NCBI GenBank assembly: GCA_022705125.1
Contig: JAKJFB010000063.1
Span: forward strand, 1-11,085
Direction: 5' to 3'
DNA: 11,085 nt
From: Pseudomonadota bacterium
Lineage (GTDB): Bacteria; Pseudomonadota; Gammaproteobacteria; Pseudomonadales; UBA5518
The position numbers and the translations under genes are program-made. The notes below the pieces were generated by a model. That model made no database searches. It saw only the letters and a program-made list of their open reading frames with translations, and was not told the DNA's origin. Position 1 is the stretch's first letter; each line of letters starts with the position of its first letter. This document shows, piece after piece, positions 1 through 6,758 of this stretch.

Positions 1-390
1 CGACTCCTCGCCGGTGACGTAGAGCGTTTCCATCTGCTGCGACAGCGCGCACATCACCTGCAGCAGCAACGTGCTCTTGCCCGCGCCGGGCTGGCCGCCG
101 ACCAGGTTCACCGAGCCCGGCACAACGCCGCCGCCGAGCACGCGGTCGAACTCGCTGTAGCCGGTGGAAAAGCGCGGCACTTCCGCCAGGTCGATCTGGT
201 CCAGCGTCTGCAACTCGGCCACTGCGCCGGCATAACCGCCGCGGCGCGCGCCGCCGGCACCGCGCGCGGCCCCCGCCTCGACGAACTGGCTGAGCGTGTT
301 CCAGGCCCCGCAATCGGGGCACTGGCCCGCCCATTTGTTCTGCTCGGAACCGCAATCCTGGCAGACGTAAACCACTCTGGACTTTGCCAC
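1..390 (-). CDS. radA: RadA DNA repair/branch-migration ATPase, N-terminal part (runs off the window)
   Basis: Only the first 130 codons are present; the gene continues beyond base 1. The translation begins MAKSRVVYVCQDCGSEQNKW and has the RadA N-terminal zinc finger, a CxxC pair (CQDC) followed by a second CxxC pair (CPDC) in 'GQCPDCGAWNTL'. Next come the RadA stretch 'RFSTGYSEFDRVLGGGVVPGSVNLVGG', a Walker A motif (GQPGAGKST) and 'LYVTGEES' at the window edge. RadA is a RecA-like, DnaB-type hexameric motor that extends heteroduplex during recombination and fork repair. The start is GTG at 390, chosen because MAKS is the usual RadA N-terminus and an AAGGA ribosome site (complement of 397-401) sits 6 bases upstream. 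The Walker A residue after GG is Gln, where Asp is usual; this is probably harmless. The gene diverges from the DnaT-like gene. Confidence 0.96.
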   Translation of the reverse strand, partial: MAKSRVVYVCQDCGSEQNKWAGQCPDCGAWNTLSQFVEAGAARGAGGARRGGYAGAVAELQTLDQIDLAEVPRFSTGYSEFDRVLGGGVVPGSVNLVGGQPGAGKSTLLLQVMCALSQQMETLYVTGEES

Positions 391-432
391 GCCCGATCCT
401 TACGCTTGGCGACCGTTCAACCTCAGCGCCCG

Positions 433-462
433 ATTGTGGCAGGGCCGACGCCTGCACACCAA
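433..462 (-). promoter_or_regulatory. possible sigma-70-type promoter for radA
   Basis: On the minus strand, TTGGTG (complement of 457-462), an 18-base spacer and CACAAT (complement of 433-438) preceded by TGC resemble a weak -35 and an extended -10. It lies about 45 bases upstream of the radA GTG. The match is poor at -35, and in GC-rich DNA such matches arise by chance. It is the best candidate seen in the 114-base radA/DnaT-like divergent gap. Confidence 0.2.
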
Positions 463-504
463 GTCCCGGGCGCGCCACGCCGGCGCAGATCCCGAATCCC
501 GTCC

Positions 505-1611
505 ATGGCATCGAGTCTCATCCACGAACGCACGCTGCTCATCTCCCCGACGCTGGCCGCCACCATCGGCCTCGAAGAGGCCGTGATGCTGCAGTTGCTG
601 CACGACGCCGCGCAGTTCAGCGCGCGCCCGGGTGCGCGCTGGCACGAGCTCGACAAGGTCGAGCTGCTGCGGCTGCTGCCGTTCTGGAGCGAGCGCGACT
701 GCCAGCGCATCAGCGCCAGCCTGCGCGACAAGGGCGTGCTGGCGATCGATTCGCCGCCGCTGGAGCAGACGCACTGCCTGCGCTTCGCGCTGGAGGAGCC
801 CGCCGCCGCGCCGGCCGCGCGCGCGCCGCGGGCCCCCGAGCACCGGCCCGGCGGCGGCAAGGCGCTGATCGCCACGCGCTGGCAACCCGACGAGGAGGTG
901 CTGCGCCAGATCGCGCTGCACGGCATCCCGCGCGTCTTCGCCGAGGCGCAGCTCGACGAGTTCGTGCTGTACTGGTCCGATCGCGGCGAACCGGCCTTCT
1001 CGTGGAACGCGAAGTTCCGCGCTCACGTGATCCGGCGCTGGCGCGAGCAGGAGGCGAGCACCGGGGTGCAGGAGGACGTGCCGCGCCCGATCGGCGCCGA
1101 CTGGGAGCCGGGGCCCGACGCGATGGAAATCCTCGTGCGCGCCGGCGTCAGCCGCCACTTCGTCGAGGACGCGGTGCCGGAGTTCGTGCTGTACTGGACC
1201 GAACGGCGCGAGGCCTCGCGCACCTGGAACTCGCGCTTCGTGACGCACGTCAAGCGCCAGTGGGCGCGCTACACCCAGACCATGGATCTCGACAGCGAGC
1301 CCCGGCGCATACCGGCCAACTGGGAGCCGGCGGCGGACGTCTACGACATCCTGCGCATGGCCAACATCGACGCTGCCTTCGCGCGCGCGCTGCTGCCGGA
1401 ATTCCTGATGTTCTGGATCGATTCGGGCGCGGTCTACCCCTCGTGGAACAGCAAGTTCCTGCAGCACGTGAAGTATCATTGGGCGCGCAGCCACCGAGCG
1501 GGCGACACCGCGGAGCAGACTCATGGAACACGGCAAAGACCTGGTGGAACGGGCAATACGCGATCTCGAAGCCTCGCCGAGGACCTCACGGACCGGAGCT
1601 GGGCCGACTGA
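505..1611 (+). CDS. DnaT-like primosomal protein with three tandem DnaT-type domains
   Basis: This is a 368-residue protein. Residues 1-100 look like a winged-helix domain (start MASSLIHERTLLISPTLAAT, then 'IGLEEAVMLQLLHDA'). A Pro/Ala/Arg-rich linker leads to three copies of a DnaT-type ssDNA-binding repeat at about residues 126-179, 200-253 and 273-326. Each begins W-[QE]-P, has '[DE]EF-[VL]-[LM]-[YF]-W' in the middle, then 'W-N-[AS]-[KR]-F' and a final 'H-V-[IK]-x2-W'. The period is 73-74 residues. DnaT acts in PriA-dependent replication restart by binding ssDNA and helping to place the helicase loader. ATG 505 was chosen because it opens the conserved N-terminus; upstream TTG 406 adds an Arg/Pro-rich tail unlike the family. 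No clear Shine-Dalgarno is visible. The last 89 bases overlap the next gene. The role in restart is inferred from family and context. Confidence 0.87.
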   Translation: MASSLIHERTLLISPTLAATIGLEEAVMLQLLHDAAQFSARPGARWHELDKVELLRLLPFWSERDCQRISASLRDKGVLAIDSPPLEQTHCLRFALEEPAAAPAARAPRAPEHRPGGGKALIATRWQPDEEVLRQIALHGIPRVFAEAQLDEFVLYWSDRGEPAFSWNAKFRAHVIRRWREQEASTGVQEDVPRPIGADWEPGPDAMEILVRAGVSRHFVEDAVPEFVLYWTERREASRTWNSRFVTHVKRQWARYTQTMDLDSEPRRIPANWEPAADVYDILRMANIDAAFARALLPEFLMFWIDSGAVYPSWNSKFLQHVKYHWARSHRAGDTAEQTHGTRQRPGGTGNTRSRSLAEDLTDRSWAD

Positions 1612-2194
1612 GGCGCGCCGCGACCCGGCGCTGGTCGACGCGATCAACCAGGTCTTCGCGCTGTTTCGCCTGAACTACCACAACCAGTACTACAGCGCCT
1701 TCGGCGACGCCGGGCAGCTGAGCCAGGTCAAGCGGTTGTGGCTCGACAGCCTGGCCGGACACGGCACCGAGACCATCCTGCTCGGCGCGCGCCGCTGCAT
1801 CGAGACCTCGGAATACCTGCCGACCCTGCACCGCATGCTCGAGTGCTGCCGCGAGGCGACGCTGCAGGCGCAGGGCCTGCCCGATGCGCATGCGGCCTAT
1901 CGCGAGGCCTGCCTGGCGCCCGAACCCAAGCAGGCGGCGCGCTGGAGCCACCCGGCGGTATTCCATGCCGGGCGCGAGGCCGGCTGGTTCTTCCTGGCAT
2001 CGACGCCGGAGCCCAAGGCCTTCCCGGTGTTCGAGAAGCGCTACCGCGCGGTGTGCGATCGCATCGTGGCGGGCGAGGTGCTGCAGCTGCCGGCGCCCGA
2101 ACACGGCCCCCAGGCGGCAGCGGCCCTCGTCGCCCCCGACGCCGACGAGCAGCGCGCGCGCCTCGCAACGCTGCGCGCCGAAACGGGCGTGTAG
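1523..2194 (+). CDS. phage-lambda-P-like replication protein (putative helicase loader)
   Basis: This is a 223-residue soluble protein resembling the phage lambda replication protein P family, which loads the DnaB replicative helicase. The recognisable core spans about residues 35-112, with 'INQVFALFRLNYHNQYY', 'LWLDSLAGHGTETILLGARR' and 'YLPTLHRMLECC'. A second conserved block, 'WSHPAVFHAGREAGWFFL', is at 141-158. The ATG has GGAG (1512-1515) 7 bases upstream and lies inside the end of the DnaT-like gene (89-bp overlap, different frame), so the two are probably co-translated. Placed after a DnaT-like protein and beside radA, it may supply the loader half of a DnaT/DnaC-like restart pair; that is inference. 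Its 3' end (2114-2200) has a decayed direct-repeat copy at 8456-8572. The stop codon TAG is part of a GTAGGTCCGG string found again in the repeat at 8563. Confidence 0.82.
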   Translation: MEHGKDLVERAIRDLEASPRTSRTGAGPTEARRDPALVDAINQVFALFRLNYHNQYYSAFGDAGQLSQVKRLWLDSLAGHGTETILLGARRCIETSEYLPTLHRMLECCREATLQAQGLPDAHAAYREACLAPEPKQAARWSHPAVFHAGREAGWFFLASTPEPKAFPVFEKRYRAVCDRIVAGEVLQLPAPEHGPQAAAALVAPDADEQRARLATLRAETGV

Positions 2195-2200
2195 GTCCGG
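2114..2200 (+). repeat. direct repeat, copy 1 (3' end of the lambda-P-like gene)
   Basis: The first 24 bases (2114-2137) are identical to 8456-8479, on the same strand. The following bases to 2191 align with 8480-8534 with one extra base and 11 substitutions. The stop and 'taggtccgg' (2192-2200) match 8564-8572. Here the sequence is intact coding DNA. The two copies bracket the 6.25-kb lipid-gene block. The match was found by eye. Confidence 0.85.
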
Positions 2201-2205
2201 CCGCT

Positions 2206-2754
2206 TCAGCGCTTGGCGGCGAGGCGGTGGCGCGGCAGGAAATCGACCGCCGCGCCGCTGTCGCGCAGCTTGGCGTAGATCCTGTTCAGGTGCGTGCGCA
2301 GCGTGGCGCGCGTGATCCCGAGCCCGGCACAGAGTTCGGCATTGCTGCGGCCGCGGATCAGCAAACCGACTATCTCGTGCTCGCGTCGCGTGAGGCCCTT
2401 GTCGGCGTAATGCGCGATCGCGGAGGCATAAACGTCCTCCAGCGGCTGCAGGAACGTGATGATGCGCTCGGCGCTGCACACCAGCGCCACGTCGTACGAG
2501 CCGCCGTGCATCGCACTGTTGCGGTAGGCGCTGCATCCCCGGTCCTGCCACTGCCGGCCGGCGTCGGCCTCGTGCAGGCGCATGCAGCCGTCCTCGCAGA
2601 TCTCGCCCTGGCGGTCGCCGCAGATTTCGCGACAGCTCGCGTTCTGCGTCAGCACGCGCCTGTCGCGGTCCTTCACGCAGACCCCGATGCGTCCCGTCTC
2701 CAGCGCGTGCTCGAGCATGGCCTGACCCGCATTCGCCCATGAAACCGCCGCCAT
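2206..2754 (-). CDS. LuxR-type transcriptional regulator with a Cys-rich PAS-like N-terminus
   Basis: This is a 182-residue protein. The C-terminal LuxR helix-turn-helix is at about residues 121-163 ('LTRREHEIVGLLIRGRSNAELC', then 'TLRTHLNRIYAKL'). The N-terminal 110 residues resemble a PAS sensor ('ETGRIGVCVKDRDRRVLTQNAS'). They carry an unusual set of cysteines at 26, 41, 45, 53, 57, 74 and 93, with 41-57 spaced Cx3C-x7-Cx3C. No receiver Asp pocket is seen, so it is not a two-component response regulator. The Cys cluster could bind a metal or Fe-S centre or act as a redox sensor; this is untested inference. ATG 2754 lies 11 bases after the ABC exporter stop on the same strand, so it is likely the third gene of the acyltransferase-exporter operon and may control this locus. 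It converges with the lambda-P-like gene with 11 bases between stops. Start choice is moderate: the ribosome site is weak and Met13 is an alternative. Confidence 0.82.
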   Translation of the reverse strand: MAAVSWANAGQAMLEHALETGRIGVCVKDRDRRVLTQNASCREICGDRQGEICEDGCMRLHEADAGRQWQDRGCSAYRNSAMHGGSYDVALVCSAERIITFLQPLEDVYASAIAHYADKGLTRREHEIVGLLIRGRSNAELCAGLGITRATLRTHLNRIYAKLRDSGAAVDFLPRHRLAAKR

Positions 2755-2765
2755 TTAGCCGCCGC

Positions 2766-4532
2766 TCAGGACGAGGCGGCAAGGGAATATGGCGCATTTG
2801 CGGGCCGCAGCAATTGCACGGCGCCGCCCTCGCGCGCGGCGTGCACCATGGCGTCGAGGCGGTAGACGCGATCGGCGATCCGCGCCATCGCCTCGCGATG
2901 CGTGATCGCGACAATCGTCAACCTCCCGCGCAGGCGCGCCAGCGTGGCGCAGATAGCCGCCTCGGCCCCGGCGTCGAGCGCGCTGGTCGCCTCGTCCAGC
3001 ACGAGCAGGCGCGGACGGTTTACAAGGGCGCGGGCGATCATGATGCGCTGGCGCTGGCCGCCGGAGAGCGTGGCCCCGCGCTCGCCCACGACATGCTGCA
3101 TGCCCTCGGGCAGCGCCGCCACGAATTCCCAGGCGCCGGCCTCGCGCAGTGCGCGCTCGGCATCGGCGGCGCCGAGTGCGGGATCGCCGAGCGTGACGTT
3201 GCCGAGGATCGTGTCGTGCAGCAGCAGGTTCTCCTGCGGCACGTAGCCGATCATGTGCCGCCACGCGCGCAGGTCCAGCTCCCCGAGCGCCACGTCATCG
3301 ACCGTGACGCGCCCCGAGCACGGATGCACCAGGCCGATGATCATGTCCACCAGCGTGGTCTTGCCGCAACCGGAAGCTCCGGTGAGCGTCGTGAGCGAGC
3401 CGGCGCGGATCTCGAGCGTGATGCCCTCGAAGAGTTCGCGCGCGCCGCGCGCGAAGTGCAGCGCCTCGATGCGGATGCCGCGCTCCAGCGTCGGCTCGCG
3501 CGTCCCGCCCGGGGCCTCCTCGGCACGGCGCGCCTCCGCGAGCGCCTCGACGATGGCCACGTAGGCGCTCTCGCCGATGACCAGGCGCTGGTACTCCTTC
3601 TGCACCTTCCCGCACTGCGACAGCATGCGCCCCAGCACCAGCACCAGCACCAGCACCGTGGCGAAGGGCATGTCGACGTACACGAGCGCCACGAACATGC
3701 CCAGCCCGATCGCCACGGCGAACATCTGCTCCTGCGCCGCGGCGAGCGCCGCCGTGCTCGCGACCTGGGCGCGCAGGGCCGCGTCGAGACGCGTCGTCTC
3801 CGCCGACAGCACCGACACGACGAGGTGCTCGCGCGACATCGCCTTCAACGCCTTCACGGACTGCAACGCATCGGTGAGCCGGGTCACCAGCGCGCGCAGG
3901 CGCAGCGTCTGGTTGCTCCCCGAGCGGCGAGCGGCGCGCACGAGCAGGCTGGTGAGGCCGAGCACCAGCACGCCCACGCCCACGCACACCAGCGTCGCGC
4001 GCCACGATACCGCCAGCGCGACCCCGGCATAGATCAGCGCCTGGACCAGGAAGGTCAGCGCGCGGGAACCGTCGACGACGGCCGTCGCCGAGCGCTGCAC
4101 CTCCGTCGCCAGCGCGTTGCTCAGCCGCCCGACCGGCTGGTGCACGAAGTAGTCCCAGCGCCCCCGCAGCACCGCGCCGAGCAGCCCGAGACGCAGGTCC
4201 GTGGCGAAACGCGCCGAAGCCAGCCCCACCTGGCGGTTGGCGCACAGCAACAGCAGGTTCTTGAGCGTCAGTCCGCCCACGATGATGCCGAGCAGGGTGC
4301 CGATGCGCACCGCGAAGTCCAGCCCGTCGAGCCAGTGCAGGAGCGCGGGCGGGAGCGTGCCCGCATCCGCGAGCGCGGTACCGCCGCCCGCCCCGCCTCC
4401 GACCGCCACGCCGAGCATCGGCGCCAGGCTGCCCAGGCTCAGCCCCTCGGCGAGACCCGCGCAGAGCAGCGCGAGCAGCATGACGACGCTCTGCCGGGGG
4501 TAGCGGCGCAACACCTCCGCCATCAGGCGCAT
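2766..4532 (-). CDS. MsbA-like ABC exporter (fused membrane and ATPase domains)
   Basis: This 588-residue half-transporter has the usual length for the MsbA/LmrA exporter class. The membrane domain is about residues 12-310, with hydrophobic spans near 14-42, 75-97, 160-200 and 268-302. The ATPase domain is about 350-565: Walker A GASGCGKTT at 385-393, Q-loop YVPQ ending at 433, signature LSGGQ at 489-493, Walker B with LDEATSALD at 512-520, and H-loop His545. All catalytic motifs are intact. As a homodimer it would use ATP to move a lipid or other hydrophobic substrate across the inner membrane. The substrate is unknown, but the upstream acyltransferase suggests an acylated lipid. ATG 4532 was chosen because GGGGAGG lies 7 bases upstream; ATG 4523, overlapping the acyltransferase stop as TGATG, is the alternative. 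It overlaps the acyltransferase gene by 10 bp. A (Val-Leu)4 run in the last membrane span is encoded by a hexamer repeat. Confidence 0.93.
   Translation of the reverse strand: MRLMAEVLRRYPRQSVVMLLALLCAGLAEGLSLGSLAPMLGVAVGGGAGGGTALADAGTLPPALLHWLDGLDFAVRIGTLLGIIVGGLTLKNLLLLCANRQVGLASARFATDLRLGLLGAVLRGRWDYFVHQPVGRLSNALATEVQRSATAVVDGSRALTFLVQALIYAGVALAVSWRATLVCVGVGVLVLGLTSLLVRAARRSGSNQTLRLRALVTRLTDALQSVKALKAMSREHLVVSVLSAETTRLDAALRAQVASTAALAAAQEQMFAVAIGLGMFVALVYVDMPFATVLVLVLVLGRMLSQCGKVQKEYQRLVIGESAYVAIVEALAEARRAEEAPGGTREPTLERGIRIEALHFARGARELFEGITLEIRAGSLTTLTGASGCGKTTLVDMIIGLVHPCSGRVTVDDVALGELDLRAWRHMIGYVPQENLLLHDTILGNVTLGDPALGAADAERALREAGAWEFVAALPEGMQHVVGERGATLSGGQRQRIMIARALVNRPRLLVLDEATSALDAGAEAAICATLARLRGRLTIVAITHREAMARIADRVYRLDAMVHAAREGGAVQLLRPANAPYSLAASS
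3633..3656. repeat. four perfect CAGCAC hexamers inside the ABC exporter gene
   Basis: Four tandem CAGCAC units encode Val-Leu-Val-Leu-Val-Leu-Val-Leu (residues 293-300) on the minus strand, in the last hydrophobic span of the exporter. Slippage by whole units would add or remove two residues and keep the frame, so an on/off switch is not expected. Confidence 0.8.
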
Positions 4533-5482
4533 GCGCGGACCTCCCCGCCGACCGCCTGCAGCTGCCCCGGCGCTGCCGCGGGCGGCCAGCGCCGGCGCAT
4601 GCACAGCCACTGCCCGGGGTGCACCCGGATCCAGCGCTCGAACAGCGCATTGAGTTCCGCGGTGAGGCGCAGCGCGCGCGAGCGGTCCGCCGAGCGCTCG
4701 CCGCGCACGAGCGGCGCGTGGAACGTCACCTGGTAGTCGGCCGGTCCGAGCCGCTCGACCTGCACCGGCACCAGCGGACAGCCGCGGCGCAGGGCGAGCC
4801 ACGCGGGGCCGATCGTGGTCGGCGCGAGGCCACCGAAAAACGGTACTAATTCCCCTGAATCCGTGCGCTGGTCGGGCAGCATGCCCACGGATCGGCCGGC
4901 CTCGAGGTCGCTCAGGAGCCGGCGCATGCAGTTGGCCTTGCCGAGGAAACGGCAGCCGAGCGGCGCGCGCCGCGCCTGGATCATCGCGTCGACGTACGGG
5001 TTGCCCTGCGGCGCGTAAACGGCGCTCAGCGCGATCCCCAGCCGACCGATCGCCGCGGTCGCGAGCTCCCAGTTCGCGAGGTGCGCGGCGACGTAGATGG
5101 CGGGCTCGCGGCGAGAGACGATGTCGCGCGTCTCGGGGGCGATCGCCACGCGCAGGAAGGGCGAGGGATCCGGCGCGCAAAATCGCGGCAGATGCGGGTA
5201 TTCCGCGAGGATCGCGCCGAAATTCGCCCAGGCTTCGCGCGCCAGGGCCTCGATGCGCGCGGGCCCGGCGGCAGGGAAGAGCCGTGCCAGGTTCGACCTG
5301 ACGAAGGCCTGCTTGCGCAGGCGCGGACCGAGCCAGGCGAACAGGCGCGCGCCGGTGCGCGCGGCACGCCGCGGCGGCAATGCGCGCGCGTCCAGCCAGA
5401 ACAGTCCGAGCGCGGCCGCCTCGATGCGGCGCACGGGCTCGCGCCAACGTGAATCGCGGATTCTCGCCTCGCTCGAAAACAT
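4523..5482 (-). CDS. LpxL/HtrB-type (lauroyl) lipid acyltransferase
   Basis: This 319-residue protein belongs to the LpxL/LpxM/HtrB acyltransferase family, whose members use acyl-ACP to add a secondary acyl chain to lipid A or a similar acceptor at the inner membrane. The catalytic Hx4(D/E) motif is visible as HLANWE (His134, Glu139). The family motif 'MLPDQRTDSGELVPFFGG' follows at 201-218, and 'TTIGPAWLALRRGCPLVPV' at 222-240. An N-terminal hydrophobic stretch near 22-31 could anchor it. ATG 5482 was preferred over an upstream TTG at 5527 because AGGGG lies about 8 bases before it and the extra 15 residues do not look like the family. The gene heads a minus-strand operon with the exporter and the regulator. 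Since the exporter is its partner, the acceptor may be a locus-specific lipid and not general lipid A; that is inference. Confidence 0.88.
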   Translation of the reverse strand: MFSSEARIRDSRWREPVRRIEAAALGLFWLDARALPPRRAARTGARLFAWLGPRLRKQAFVRSNLARLFPAAGPARIEALAREAWANFGAILAEYPHLPRFCAPDPSPFLRVAIAPETRDIVSRREPAIYVAAHLANWELATAAIGRLGIALSAVYAPQGNPYVDAMIQARRAPLGCRFLGKANCMRRLLSDLEAGRSVGMLPDQRTDSGELVPFFGGLAPTTIGPAWLALRRGCPLVPVQVERLGPADYQVTFHAPLVRGERSADRSRALRLTAELNALFERWIRVHPGQWLCMRRRWPPAAAPGQLQAVGGEVRACA

Positions 5483-5624
5483 CCTTCGTACCCCTGCCAA
5501 TGGCTTGCGATGGAGGCAAGGTAGCAACTCGGCCGCGCGCCGACAGTCGACCCGGGGGGTTGATTTCCGGGGCGCGAGACCGTGACTAAGCTCGATCCGC
5601 CATCACCACCGGACGAGACGCACG
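5483..5624. promoter_or_regulatory. divergent control region between the acyltransferase and ELM1-family operons
   Basis: This 142-base gap separates two outward-facing operons and must hold at least one promoter for each unless they are driven from elsewhere. A TTGATT at 5560-5565 could be a -35 for the plus-strand operon, but no convincing -10 follows at 16-18 bases. No clear operator palindrome was recognised. It is the natural place for the LuxR-type regulator to bind, which is inference from layout only. Confidence 0.4.
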
Positions 5625-6758
5625 ATGTTCGATCTGCATGCCGGCACCACGCACCGCGGCAACCACCACCCACGCGTGTGGCTCCTCAACGGCCCCCGGC
5701 CCGGCGACAACAACCAGGTGCTCGGGCTCGGCGAAACGCTGGGCTGGCCCTTCGAACTGAAGTCCGTCGGCTTCCACTCCTCGCCGCCGGTGCCGAAGAT
5801 GATCTCGAGCCAACTCCGCAGCCTGGCGCTCGCCGGTGTCGACCGGCGCCGCAGCAGCGCGCTGCAGGCGCCCTGGCCAGACCTCGTGATCAGCGCGGGC
5901 CGCGAACTGGAGCCGGTGGCGCGGTGGATCAAGAAACGATCGGGCAACCGCGCGCGGCTGGTGCACATGGGGCGCCCGTGGTCGCGACTGGATGCCTTCG
6001 ATCTCATCATCAGCACGCCGCAGTACTTCCTGCCCGAGCGCGAGAACATCCTGCTGAACGAGTTGCCGCTGCACCGCGTCACCGAGCGGCGGCTCGAGGA
6101 GGCGCGCGCGCTGTGGGCGCCGCGCTTCGCGCATCTGCCGCGCCCCTATACGGTGGTGCTGCTCGGGGGCAACAGCGGCTCCTTCGTGCTCTCGTGCGCG
6201 AAGGCGCACCGGCTCGGCAAGCTGGTGAACGCGCTGACGCGCGGCAGCGGCGGTTCGCTGCTGGTCACCAGCAGCGCGCGCACGCCCGCGGACGCGTACC
6301 ACGACTTCCTCGACGGTATCGGCGGCCCGCGGCACGAACATCACTGGGGCGCGCAGGAAAACCCCTACTTCGGCTACCTCGCGCTCGCCGACCGCATCGT
6401 GATCACCGGCGAGAGCGTATCGATGCTCGCGGAGGCCAACGTCACCGGCAAGCCGCTGCTGATCTACGACATCGCCGAGCGCCCCGCGCCCGACATGCCG
6501 CCGTGGCAGCGGCTCGCGATCCGGCTGAGCTACCGTTCGCTGCGCGACTTGTTCGCGCGCACCATCGGCGCGCCCCACATGCAGCGCGATATCGGCGCGA
6601 TCCAGCGTCACCTGGTCAGCATCGGGCGCGCGGCGTGGCTCGACGAGGCCAGCTTCGGGAGCGCGGCGTCGCAGCAGCCCTGGCACGCGCCGCGCCTCGA
6701 TGCGCAGCGCGCCGCCTCGCGCGTGCAGAACCTGCTCGCAGGCGTGCTGCCATGTTGA
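5625..6758 (+). CDS. ELM1/GtrOC1-family putative glycosyltransferase
   Basis: This 377-residue protein matches the bacterial 'mitochondrial fission ELM1' family, whose bacterial members are treated as putative glycosyltransferases. The N-terminal family motif is at about residues 19-35 (WLLNGPRPGDNNQVLGL), with 'KMISSQLRSLAL' and 'HMGRPWSRLDAFDLIISTPQY' further on. The C-terminal half has a GT-B-like nucleotide-sugar region with 'DRIVITGESVSMLAEA' at about 256-271, followed by 'TGKPLLIYD'. The enzyme activity of the bacterial family is not firmly established, and the mitochondrial name does not describe a bacterial function. It opens the plus-strand operon. Its stop overlaps the next start by 7 bp (ATGTTGA, 6752-6758), which suggests translational coupling. 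In this context it could glycosylate a lipid made or exported by the neighbouring enzymes; that is inference. The ribosome site before ATG 5625 is weak. Confidence 0.85.
   Translation: MFDLHAGTTHRGNHHPRVWLLNGPRPGDNNQVLGLGETLGWPFELKSVGFHSSPPVPKMISSQLRSLALAGVDRRRSSALQAPWPDLVISAGRELEPVARWIKKRSGNRARLVHMGRPWSRLDAFDLIISTPQYFLPERENILLNELPLHRVTERRLEEARALWAPRFAHLPRPYTVVLLGGNSGSFVLSCAKAHRLGKLVNALTRGSGGSLLVTSSARTPADAYHDFLDGIGGPRHEHHWGAQENPYFGYLALADRIVITGESVSMLAEANVTGKPLLIYDIAERPAPDMPPWQRLAIRLSYRSLRDLFARTIGAPHMQRDIGAIQRHLVSIGRAAWLDEASFGSAASQQPWHAPRLDAQRAASRVQNLLAGVLPC

Noticed and set aside
400..1647. Minus-strand reading frame opposite the DnaT-like gene
   Set aside because: No recognisable domain; the plus strand encodes three clear DnaT-type repeats.
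2195..2205. Terminator between the convergent lambda-P-like and LuxR-type genes
   Set aside because: Only 11 bases separate the stops, and no stem with a T-run is visible on either strand.
2739..4736. Long plus-strand reading frame opposite the ABC exporter and acyltransferase genes
   Set aside because: The translation is rich in Arg/His/Gln/Ala with no domain, and it is antisense to a protein with all ABC motifs intact. It is a GC-rich shadow frame.
2766..5519. A single 917-residue fusion of acyltransferase-region sequence and ABC exporter
   Set aside because: The part upstream of 4532 is the wrong frame of the acyltransferase gene. The exporter has its own strong ribosome site before ATG 4532.
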